DNA from: JASLCR01 sp046462475
GTDB taxonomy: Bacteria; Patescibacteriota; Saccharimonadia; Saccharimonadales; Saccharimonadaceae
Length of the DNA stretch: 11,106 bases
Direction of reading: 5' to 3'
Assembly: GCA_046462475.1 (NCBI GenBank)
Contig: JBKGVB010000021.1
Location: forward strand, 1 to 11,106
How positions within the stretch are numbered: position 1 is the first letter of the stretch; every line of letters starts with the position of its first letter. Under the pieces are notes generated by a model. The model ran no database searches. It was given only the letters and a program-made list of their open reading frames with translations, and had not been told where the DNA came from. Below, piece by piece: positions 1 to 6,047 of this stretch. The translations under genes and the position numbers were made by a program.

Positions 1-343
1 TGACGATCGCATATGCCAGAATAGCTACCACTAGGCCGACTACGGCGTAGAGAATGGTGTTCTTGGCACTCGATATCTTTCCGGCATCACCATCGGAGGT
101 TGCATAGCGGATACCAGCGATAATGATGACAATAACAGCAATAATACCGAGTACCTGAAGGAGGATTTTGATTATATTCCTGATATAGTCCTTGAACTTT
201 GCTCCACCTTGGTGTGCTTCCTGGCAAATAGCACCAGTATTACAATTCTGGAAAACATTAATTGCACTGGCAGGCTGCAGCGTCGCAACACCAAGACCGA
301 TCGTCATCATTGCTGCTGCTATAAATAGCTTTATTCTTTTCAT
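1..343 (-). CDS. T4SS pilin-like (VirB2/TrbC-like) membrane protein, 3' end cut by window edge
   Basis: The visible 114 residues start MKRIKLFIAA and carry a Sec-type signal peptide (about residues 1-27, cleavage near ASA|INV), a short exterior segment with two cysteines (C34, C40), a hydrophobic helix (about 57-79), a polar hairpin (YATSDGDAGK, 80-89) and the start of a second helix (about 95 onward). This is the size and two-helix hairpin layout of small VirB2/TrbC-like T4SS pilins (the family often called T4SS_pilin in CPR genomes). It is the last visible gene of a four-gene minus-strand operon; its ATG follows the upstream TAG directly (TAGATG), and a GAGGAG Shine-Dalgarno lies 7 nt upstream. 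The second half resembles the 344..649 protein closely (ILYAVVGLVV shared exactly), indicating recent duplication. The family call is by architecture and paralogy, not a database search; pilus assembly is inference. The C-terminus is outside the window. Confidence 0.85.
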   Translation of the reverse strand, partial: MKRIKLFIAAAMMTIGLGVATLQPASAINVFQNCNTGAICQEAHQGGAKFKDYIRNIIKILLQVLGIIAVIVIIIAGIRYATSDGDAGKISSAKNTILYAVVGLVVAILAYAIV

Positions 344-649
344 CTAAAAACTCCTCATTATGAATCCTGTTATCACGAAGGCAAGTATGATCACCACGAG
401 ACCGACAACCGCATAGAGGATTGCGTCCTTCGCCTGCGCCACTTTACCTGAATCTCCACCAGAGGTAGTATACATAATTCCGGCAATGATAATGATAATC
501 ACTGCCACAACACCACCCAAGAAATACGCCGTATTGAGCACGCCGACAATCACCGTATTTGGATCTGACTTCGGAATGACACCACCTGGGTTAATCTTAT
601 TGCCCGATACTGTCACTGCAGCCAAGCTGGAAAGTAGTTGTTTTATCAT
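344..649 (-). CDS. T4SS pilin-like (VirB2/TrbC-like) two-helix membrane protein
   Basis: This 101-residue protein has a short N-terminal part without a convincing cleavable signal peptide (MIKQLLSSLA, then a polar Pro/Asn-containing segment to about residue 31), a first hydrophobic helix (about 32-59), a polar hairpin (YTTSGGDSGK, 60-69) and a second helix (about 76-97) ending in a basic FIMRSF tail. The layout matches VirB2/TrbC-like pilin subunits, and the 60-90 stretch is nearly the same as in the neighbouring 1..343 gene. Unlike its three operon neighbours it has no cysteine. Start and stop abut both neighbours (TAGATG on each side), so translational coupling is likely; a GGGGA Shine-Dalgarno-like run precedes the ATG by about 8 nt. 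Role as pilus or translocon subunit is inferred from family resemblance and the adjacent VirB6/VirB3/VirB4-like genes. Confidence 0.85.
   Translation of the reverse strand: MIKQLLSSLAAVTVSGNKINPGGVIPKSDPNTVIVGVLNTAYFLGGVVAVIIIIIAGIMYTTSGGDSGKVAQAKDAILYAVVGLVVIILAFVITGFIMRSF
351..356 (-). promoter_or_regulatory. Shine-Dalgarno site (GAGGAG) for the 1..343 gene
   Basis: On the minus strand GAGGAG lies 7 nt before the ATG at 343, inside the last codons of the upstream gene. It fixes the start and shows that this internal operon gene uses canonical Shine-Dalgarno initiation, unlike the first gene of the operon. Confidence 0.75.
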
Positions 650-1057
650 CTAGAGATTCCCCGCGATCAATGACACAATTGCCACCGACATAAATGAAAG
701 GATAAGCCCGACAACAGCATTAATAATCGTCTTTCGCCCAGCAGCCACCTGGTCAGAGCTACCCGCGCTTGTTAAATATTTGTACCCACCAAAAATAATG
801 TAGCCAAACGAGATATATCCGACCAGCTGCAACATAATATTGAGTACATTGAGAGCGATTTTCCAAATAAATCCCGTTAGGTCATTGCCTGGGCTTTTAA
901 TCGAACAGTCGCCAGCCTGCAAGCCATCATACCAAGCAGGGAAGGTGAGAAAGTGCGAATTACAGCCGCCAGCCGCAGAAGCTACTGGCGCTGGCGCAAA
1001 TACGCCCACTACACCGAACAGGGAAAGAGCTACGATCAATACTTTTAATCGCTTCAT
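650..1057 (-). CDS. T4SS pilin-like membrane protein with short Cys-bearing exterior segment
   Basis: The 135-residue product begins MKRLKVLIVA with a clear signal peptide (cleavage near residue 28, ASA|AGG), then a roughly 30-residue exterior region with C32 and C51 and several aromatics, a first helix (about 64-90), a polar hairpin (YLTSAGSSDQ, 94-103) and a second helix (about 111-132). It belongs to the same two-helix pilin-like set as its neighbours but is more diverged in helix 2. Two starts are possible: ATG at 1057 (TGATG, 1-nt overlap with the upstream TGA) or GTG at 1060 (GTGA, 4-nt overlap), which adds one Met. ATG is chosen because it gives the MKR-type N-terminus of the paralogue at 343. 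An AGGAGGAG Shine-Dalgarno (1068..1075) serves either. Function as pilin or minor pilin is inference. Confidence 0.82.
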   Translation of the reverse strand: MKRLKVLIVALSLFGVVGVFAPAPVASAAGGCNSHFLTFPAWYDGLQAGDCSIKSPGNDLTGFIWKIALNVLNIMLQLVGYISFGYIIFGGYKYLTSAGSSDQVAAGRKTIINAVVGLILSFMSVAIVSLIAGNL

Positions 1058-1731
1058 CACCCGAATACTCCTCCTGGAATTAGGAACTGTAAGAATCCGT
1101 ACATCAGTGCAAAAGCCACAAGCCCGATCACGATATTCGTCATCGTCATCTTTGCCTTTGTAATCTGAGAAGCATTATCTTCAGCTGTCGCGTAGAGGAT
1201 GGCCGCATAAATGAAGCCACCAACCGCCACAAGACCAATACCTGTCGCTAGGATGTTAATGACAAGGGCAAGAATCTTCCATATGCCATCTTTTGTACAG
1301 AAACCTTTCAATATGGCCGCACTACAGCTAGGCTCGGTGGCACCTGTAGTAGGTGTGGGGGCCGTTGTTGTGTCCTTCTTAATGCCCTTATGTCCTTTAC
1401 ACGCAGCTTTTCTATCGGCGTCAGTCAACTTATTCTTCGGATCTGCTGCACTCTTATATACGCTCTGCATTGTGTCGTCAGCACAGACAATAGTTTCATC
1501 TACCACCCTATAGCCGCCATGCTTCTTACAGGCAAACTGAAAGTCTTTATCATCGAGAATGTCTCCCGGTGCCGCATCGGTCTTATGTGCTGTAACGGTC
1601 TTACCGTCCTTACATTTCACATTAGTAGCTGGTGGGTCAGCGAAAGCAGACGGAGATATAAACACCATAGAAAAGAGTGCCGTTACAAGAATGCCCGTGC
1701 CAAGAACTAGAATTTTTTGTTTTATTTTCAT
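1057..1731 (-). CDS. Pilin-like membrane protein with duplicated Cys-rich exterior domain (first gene of the minus operon)
   Basis: The 224-residue product has a signal peptide (MKIKQKILVL..., cleavage near residue 31, AFA|DPP), an exterior region of about 85 residues made of two copies of one module (C40/C68 and C83/C111, same 28-residue Cys spacing), a Thr/Pro/Ala linker (about 119-135), two more cysteines (C136, C145), and then the two-helix membrane hairpin seen in its three neighbours (about 150-180 and 194-218, joined by ATAEDNASQITKAK). The open frame continues upstream to about 2001, but that part overlaps the divergent promoter region and the oppositely directed gene, so ATG 1731 is chosen; it fits the signal peptide and lies 10 nt from a -10 box. 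The C-terminal half suggests a VirB2-like subunit; the exterior domain suggests a tip or adhesive minor pilin, which is inference. I do not recognise the Cys module as a named domain. Confidence 0.82.
   Translation of the reverse strand: MKIKQKILVLGTGILVTALFSMVFISPSAFADPPATNVKCKDGKTVTAHKTDAAPGDILDDKDFQFACKKHGGYRVVDETIVCADDTMQSVYKSAADPKNKLTDADRKAACKGHKGIKKDTTTAPTPTTGATEPSCSAAILKGFCTKDGIWKILALVINILATGIGLVAVGGFIYAAILYATAEDNASQITKAKMTMTNIVIGLVAFALMYGFLQFLIPGGVFG
1068..1075 (-). promoter_or_regulatory. Strong Shine-Dalgarno (AGGAGGAG) for the 650..1057 gene
   Basis: On the minus strand AGGAGGAG lies 7 nt before GTG 1060 and 10 nt before ATG 1057, within the end of the upstream coding region. Both spacings are workable, so the start remains ambiguous by one codon. 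Confidence 0.75.
1378..1620 (-). repeat. Tandem duplicated 43-residue-period Cys module inside the pilin-like gene
   Basis: Within the 1057..1731 product, residues 38-75 and 81-118 align without gaps at an offset of 43: C40/C83, D42/D85, D61/D104, D63/D106, A67/A110, C68/C111, K69/K112, H71/H114 and G73/G116. Each unit holds one Cys pair 28 apart and ends in the pattern D-x-D-x(3)-A-C-K-x-H-x-G. This points to an intragenic duplication. One disulfide per unit is the natural reading for an exported protein but is inferred. Confidence 0.7.
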
Positions 1732-1741
1732 ACCTGCCCAT

Positions 1742-1770
1742 ACTGTAAGACATTTTTTGGAAACATGCAA
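1742..1770 (-). promoter_or_regulatory. Sigma70-type promoter of the pilin-like operon
   Basis: On the minus strand, TTGCAT (1770-1765) and TACAGT (1747-1742) are separated by exactly 17 nt. The predicted transcription start, 7 nt past the -10 box, is near 1735, only about 4 nt before the ATG at 1731. No Shine-Dalgarno at usable spacing is present (GGCAGG runs almost into the ATG), so a leaderless or near-leaderless mRNA is implied. The -10 box matches the consensus at 4 of 6 positions. Confidence 0.55.
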
Positions 1771-1790
1771 GAATTTTTCATAGACGAATC

Positions 1791-1819
1791 TTGACTTTTC
1801 ATCTGTAAAATGATATTCT
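1791..1819 (+). promoter_or_regulatory. Sigma70-type promoter with extended -10, driving the first VirB6-like gene
   Basis: TTGACT (1791-1796), a 17-nt spacer, then TATTCT (1814-1819) preceded by the extended -10 element TG at 1811-1812. The predicted start of transcription is near 1826, about 3 nt before the ATG at 1829. It is back to back with the minus-strand promoter: the two -35 boxes are 20 bp apart, so one regulator could control both operons (inference). Confidence 0.65.
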
Positions 1820-1828
1820 AAAAGGGAT

Positions 1829-4800
1829 ATGTGGGAAGTTCTCGTGAGAACTCCGCTGGGTAGACTATCCATGCGGAATTTTATCATGCTGTTCGCCACG
1901 ATTCTTGTGGCCGTTTTTGCGTACCAAGCAGCCATTTCTACCCCTGTTTCTGCAGCACCAAGCGCAGCGACATGGAACAACAATGGCCTTACATACAACA
2001 ATCGTGACTACACCGGTCCTCAGACAAGTGATGGCGCCAATCCACCAGGCTTATCATCAAACAGTCTCTTTTATACATCGTACGATCAGTCAAATTCTGG
2101 CCCATCAAAAGGCTACCTCATTTACTTTGATAGCAATGTCACCACCGACAATGTCGCAAGTGTGACAAAAGCCCATTACCAGACCGGGGATTACGACGTA
2201 GCATCGGGCGTCTTCAGTAATCTATCTCCACCTCAAGATATATCTATAGATAGCTCAACGTACGCCAATCGAGGCAACACAACGAGCGCTATCAATCCAA
2301 CGAATAGCTGCAACGTCGATGGAGTTGGCTGGCTAGTCTGTCCTGTTTCGCGCTGGATTTCCAATGGAATGGATTATCTATACAAGATCGTAGCGTCATT
2401 CCTAACCGTAGCCCCAATCAGCACCAATACAAGCGGTCCGATGTACCAAATGTGGAAAGTAATCCTAGGCATCGCCAACATACTCTTTATCATTGCGTTC
2501 CTCATACTTATCTACGCACAGGTGAGCGGCGGGCTGCTGACAAACTACACTATCAAGAAAACTTTACCTCGCATTATTATTGCGGCCGTTCTCGTAAATG
2601 TATCGTATTGGGTATGTGCCGTAGCAGTCGATGTATCAAATATCCTGGGTGCATCCGTATATGATCTTATGCAGGGCATCCTTCAAAGACTCGGTGCGGC
2701 AAACTCAAGCGGCAACCATATAGATATGTCATCGGTCAACTGGTCGAACGTTACTGCCGTAGCGCTTGGCGGAGGTGCAACTATCGGTGGTATTACCCTC
2801 ATAGCCGCAACCGGTGGTGGTGCGGCAGCGTTAGGTTTCATGATTATCGCGGCACTTATGCCAGCGCTTTTTGCTGTATTTGTTGCTGTCGGTGTGCTCG
2901 CTGCCCGTCAGGCACTCATCACTATCTTTGTCGTCATTTCTCCACTAGCATTTGTGGCTTATCTATTACCAAATACCGAGGAGTGGTTTACTCGTTGGCG
3001 CAAGCTATTTGTCTCTATGCTCCTCATGTTCCCAGCATTTAGTGTCATATTCTCTGGAGCGCAGATAGCTGGCGTACTCATCATTCAGACGGCTCAATCA
3101 CTTCCAGTAGTGATTCTTGGTCTCGTCGTTCAAGTCGTCCCGCTCTTTATTACTCCGTTCCTTATTAAACTAAGTAGCGGTATCCTCAGTACAATTACCG
3201 GACATATTAACGACCGATCGAAAGGCGTCTTTGACCGAGGAAAGAACTGGGCAAACTCACGTGCAGAAATGCATAAATACAAAAACCTCGCACGAGAAAA
3301 CAAGGGCATTCATCGCTATGGCACCGGACGAATGGCGCGTCGTATGTATCGAAATGATCTTAATCGAGAACGAAGGCTTGAAACCTATAAAAAGGGAGCC
3401 GAGAACCGCGCTCACGAATGGGAACCAAACGAACTAGAACGTGGTCCAGCGCCACTTCGTCAGGCTATAAATAACCGCAGGCAACGCCAAAGCTACGGCT
3501 ATTGGGATGATCAATATCGTCGCACAGATCATAAGCACCATGAAATCGAAGCTCACCATCAATCACAATGGGATCGCCGATTTAAGGAAGGCGACTCACG
3601 ATTTGATCCAGCATTGCTCGCACAAGAAGCCGAGACACGCAAATACACGAAGACATCTGAGGCAGCAAAGGCAAGTCTCGATGCAGTGATCCGCGAAATG
3701 GAGGCCGGAGAGGTTACAGTTACTGCTGCTGACATCGCACGCCATGGCTTCAATAAGAAACGCGCGGATGACCTCTATAAAAACCTCAAGCACACCTCAA
3801 GCGAACTGCAGGCAGCTGATCGCGAAATTGTCGTCGAAGGGGAGCGCAAAGCACGCGCAGATGGCGTGGTAGTAGGGCAAATCGCCGAAATGTACGACAA
3901 GAACCTGAAGATCCGCGAGACCGATGTACAAAGCGCCCTTGAGCGAGCGGCCGGCATTGATGCAAATGCAACCACGAAGGTGCGCGCTAAGGCAAAAGAA
4001 AACATCATTAGGCAGTACATGGAAAATGTTAGTGCCACCGGAACAATCCTCAGTAGCGATCGCTATGAAGCTCAGGAACAGATGGATATTATCGAGAAGA
4101 AAGTTATGCGCGACGGCAGCACCGCAAATGAATACCAGGTCTTTGCCGCACTTGAGCGTACCCTTACGAAGAACGGAAACAACTGGTCTGCCCAGAAACT
4201 TCTCGACTATGCCGCTACTCAGGGTGTAAGGCGCAATGCCCAAACAGGTCAGTATGAAGGATACGTCAATGGACAGCTTCAAACCCTCACAGATGAGGAA
4301 GTGGGCGAGCGCACTAACTTCCAGCAGATGGTCAAAGAATATCTTGATAAAAGCCCTCTCAAGGTGGACTACATGTCTGCTACGCTCAAGAGCCAACTCG
4401 AAACCGGTACATTCTTTGCTGAGGGTGGCCAACCACGAAGTGAGAAGTCTATTATCGACGATACAGCGGCCGGTAAGTACGACCAGACACGTATCGTTTC
4501 AGCTGACGTGGATGTCCTCCAGCGTATGGTTCAGGTATATCGCGACAAGAACAACCGCGACAAGCTTACTCCAGACGCAAGACAGAAGCTTCTCAATAGT
4601 ATCCTCTCGGCTCAGGCAAATCCTGAGATCAACGCTTCGATCAAACCTCGTGAACGTGGTGTCATGAACGCACTTGCCTCATATCTCGACGATGGCGACA
4701 CGCGCCCAGTTACAGAAAAGGAAAGTACAATGTACTACACCTTTAGCGAACAAGGCGAGAAGATATATAGCTATACATCAAGTGATGGCCAGATCCACCG

Positions 4801-4891
4801 CGTAACCGCAGATACGCCTAATGCCCATAGAGAAGATATCACTCTTAAGATTCCTCAGAACTACTCGATCGATAAGCTCTTCGACAGCTAA
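1829..4891 (+). CDS. Giant VirB6/TrbL-like T4SS channel protein with long cytoplasmic coiled-coil tail
   Basis: A 1,020-residue protein. In order: N-terminal signal or anchor segment (hydrophobic about 17-43); exterior Ser/Thr/Asn/Tyr-rich domain (about 44-158); a Cys pair in the motif GVGWLVCPV with C161 and C171; then a polytopic core with helices near 207-231, 246-268, 308-328, 332-380, 391-420 and 424-452, including VGVLAARQALITIFVVISPL and the LLPNTEEWFTRW loop; then about 560 residues of highly charged, helix-rich tail (460-1020). The core has the character of VirB6/TrbL channel proteins and is clearly paralogous to the 6048..8708 protein. The tail is far longer than in typical VirB6 (about 300 residues) and has no recognised domain. 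ATG 1829 is chosen because the promoter predicts transcription starting about 3 nt before it; ATG 1871 is the alternative and would give a neater signal peptide. Channel function is inferred. Confidence 0.85.
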   Translation: MWEVLVRTPLGRLSMRNFIMLFATILVAVFAYQAAISTPVSAAPSAATWNNNGLTYNNRDYTGPQTSDGANPPGLSSNSLFYTSYDQSNSGPSKGYLIYFDSNVTTDNVASVTKAHYQTGDYDVASGVFSNLSPPQDISIDSSTYANRGNTTSAINPTNSCNVDGVGWLVCPVSRWISNGMDYLYKIVASFLTVAPISTNTSGPMYQMWKVILGIANILFIIAFLILIYAQVSGGLLTNYTIKKTLPRIIIAAVLVNVSYWVCAVAVDVSNILGASVYDLMQGILQRLGAANSSGNHIDMSSVNWSNVTAVALGGGATIGGITLIAATGGGAAALGFMIIAALMPALFAVFVAVGVLAARQALITIFVVISPLAFVAYLLPNTEEWFTRWRKLFVSMLLMFPAFSVIFSGAQIAGVLIIQTAQSLPVVILGLVVQVVPLFITPFLIKLSSGILSTITGHINDRSKGVFDRGKNWANSRAEMHKYKNLARENKGIHRYGTGRMARRMYRNDLNRERRLETYKKGAENRAHEWEPNELERGPAPLRQAINNRRQRQSYGYWDDQYRRTDHKHHEIEAHHQSQWDRRFKEGDSRFDPALLAQEAETRKYTKTSEAAKASLDAVIREMEAGEVTVTAADIARHGFNKKRADDLYKNLKHTSSELQAADREIVVEGERKARADGVVVGQIAEMYDKNLKIRETDVQSALERAAGIDANATTKVRAKAKENIIRQYMENVSATGTILSSDRYEAQEQMDIIEKKVMRDGSTANEYQVFAALERTLTKNGNNWSAQKLLDYAATQGVRRNAQTGQYEGYVNGQLQTLTDEEVGERTNFQQMVKEYLDKSPLKVDYMSATLKSQLETGTFFAEGGQPRSEKSIIDDTAAGKYDQTRIVSADVDVLQRMVQVYRDKNNRDKLTPDARQKLLNSILSAQANPEINASIKPRERGVMNALASYLDDGDTRPVTEKESTMYYTFSEQGEKIYSYTSSDGQIHRVTADTPNAHREDITLKIPQNYSIDKLFDS

Positions 4892-4954
4892 TCACCACAT
4901 ATTCCTACTACTGTTGTAAAATCTTTTTCAAGTCTTGACCCGAAGCATAAGCAC

Positions 4955-4983
4955 TTGCATTTTTGATAGTTTTGGTGTATAGT
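4955..4983 (+). promoter_or_regulatory. Sigma70-type promoter for the VirB8-like gene
   Basis: TTGCAT (4955-4960), a 17-nt spacer and TATAGT (4978-4983); the same -35 hexamer and spacing as the minus operon promoter. The predicted start is near 4990, giving a leader of about 43 nt with a normal Shine-Dalgarno (AAGGAA, 5018-5023) 9 nt before ATG 5033. The leader can form a small 5-bp GCACA/TGTGC hairpin (5002-5017) that ends right at the Shine-Dalgarno. I see no convincing terminator for the upstream gene in 4892..4954. Confidence 0.6.
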
Positions 4984-5032
4984 AGCAACCATAAAGCTTA
5001 AGCACAGTAATTTGTGCAAGGAACCGCCACAT

Positions 5033-5980
5033 ATGAGCAACCACGAGCAAACGCCAGATTCAAACATGAGCAACTCTGTCAGTGAACAAATCCCTCACTC
5101 GGGAGTCCACCACGATGAAAAACCGATTAATAACTTCGACAACACTACGCTTGATGAAGCTCATCAGCAGGGACTACTACAAACACCTGAATCTCCTGCG
5201 GCGCTCGCACCCGCTCCACAGCAAGAAAAGAAACTGGGCTGGAAAAAACCGGCGGCAGCCATTGCGCTCATTGGAGCGGTAGCCGCTGGTGCATTTGGCA
5301 TTGGCAAGATGGGCGGAGGTGACAATAACACTGCACCTCGTCAGGAAACATCGACAAGTGCCTCATCTAATCCGGGTGAATCTAATACTGCCGAAACTCA
5401 AACCGATGGAGCATTAGACTTTACATTTAATGCCGAAGCCTACGCGGACAACCCGAAGCAGATTCTTACAGATTTCTTCACTAAATTCAACGAATGGCAG
5501 AATACTGGTTACACAAAAGCCGCGACAAGTGCAGATAGACGATACGAATTAGGCGATGACGAGGCCTACGCACATGAACTTAATCAGGCTTCAAATGAAC
5601 AATGGGTACAAGATGTCTTTGTGTCAGACTGGCAAAGTAACTCTAATCTTGTCAATTGGTTAAATACCGATGAGAAGGTACATGATGCAAATATCTCCAT
5701 AGCACTTAAAACGGGTGACGGGTCAAACCGTGCAGATCTTGAACCTTACAAGCGTTATACTGATCTAGATATGGATTCTGTCGTAGTACAATCAGCATCA
5801 GCAAATAAAATAGTTGTTTCCGGTCTTACGAACGGGCGCGATAATAGAGACAAAAATAACGCCGGTAGAATATCCGTTGGTGTAGATCCAAACGGCGAAC
5901 ATGGCGGCGAAACCATCACCTTCGTAAAAGTGGGCGACACATTTAAAGTTTCCAATATAGAAGCCTACAGCGGCCAATAG
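5033..5980 (+). CDS. Single-pass membrane protein, candidate VirB8/TcpC-like T4SS component
   Basis: The 315-residue product has a polar, Pro/Gln-rich N-terminal region without signal peptide (1-70), a Lys/Trp-flanked single membrane helix (about 73-91), a Gly/Ser/Thr/Asn linker (about 93-127), and a C-terminal exterior domain (about 128-315). That domain starts with an amphipathic helix-like segment (NPKQILTDFFTKFNEWQNTG, 140-159) and ends in beta-like stretches (IVVSGLTNG, ITFVKVGDTFKVSNIEAYSG). This N-in, one-helix, C-out layout with a roughly 190-residue alpha-then-beta domain matches VirB8 and the TcpC NTF2-like domains of monoderm T4SS, and the gene sits between two VirB6-like genes. 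Sequence identity to VirB8 is not evident by eye, so the assignment is tentative. ATG 5033 is preferred over TTG 5012 because AAGGAA lies 9 nt upstream of it. A strong terminator follows the stop. Confidence 0.8.
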   Translation: MSNHEQTPDSNMSNSVSEQIPHSGVHHDEKPINNFDNTTLDEAHQQGLLQTPESPAALAPAPQQEKKLGWKKPAAAIALIGAVAAGAFGIGKMGGGDNNTAPRQETSTSASSNPGESNTAETQTDGALDFTFNAEAYADNPKQILTDFFTKFNEWQNTGYTKAATSADRRYELGDDEAYAHELNQASNEQWVQDVFVSDWQSNSNLVNWLNTDEKVHDANISIALKTGDGSNRADLEPYKRYTDLDMDSVVVQSASANKIVVSGLTNGRDNRDKNNAGRISVGVDPNGEHGGETITFVKVGDTFKVSNIEAYSGQ

Positions 5981-6003
5981 AACTAGCGTTGTTGTATAAG
6001 CTT

Positions 6004-6044
6004 AAGTGCTTTCATGATAGAATTATCATGAAAGCACTTTTTAT
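6004..6044 (+). terminator. Intrinsic terminator: 16-bp perfect hairpin plus T-tract
   Basis: AAGTGCTTTCATGATA (6004-6019) pairs perfectly with TATCATGAAAGCACTT (6024-6039) around a 4-nt loop (GAAT), followed by TTTTATT. It lies 24 nt after the stop of the 5033..5980 gene and ends only 8 nt before the next start codon. The first bases of the left arm are A-rich, so on the minus strand it is also hairpin plus T-rich (AAGC then TTATAC), though weaker. The stem is longer and more AT-rich than usual, but perfection of the pairing and the T-run support termination. Confidence 0.75.
6015..6023 (+). promoter_or_regulatory. Possible extended -10 element inside the hairpin (TGATAGAAT)
   Basis: TG at 6015-6016, one base, then TAGAAT (5 of 6 to consensus) forms an extended -10. 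It would start transcription near 6030, giving the 6048 gene an 18-nt leader made of the right arm's end. No good -35 is found at 17 nt (TATAAG). It is the only promoter-like element after the terminator stem starts, and the 6048 gene needs some source of transcription. Confidence 0.3.
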
Positions 6045-6047
6045 TGT

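Noticed and set aside
1732..2001. Upstream extension of the minus-strand 1057..1731 gene to a start at 2001
   Set aside because: It would overlap the divergent promoters and the beginning of the opposite gene, and places a clear signal peptide 90 residues inside the protein.
3797..4432. 211-residue open frame on the minus strand
   Set aside because: It lies wholly inside the tail of the 1829..4891 gene, has no promoter or ribosome site and shows no recognisable motif; it is a frame shadow.
5002..5017. Leader hairpin GCACA/TGTGC next to the Shine-Dalgarno of the 5033 gene, as a riboswitch or thermosensor
   Set aside because: Only 5 bp with a 6-nt loop and it does not cover the Shine-Dalgarno; too weak to claim.
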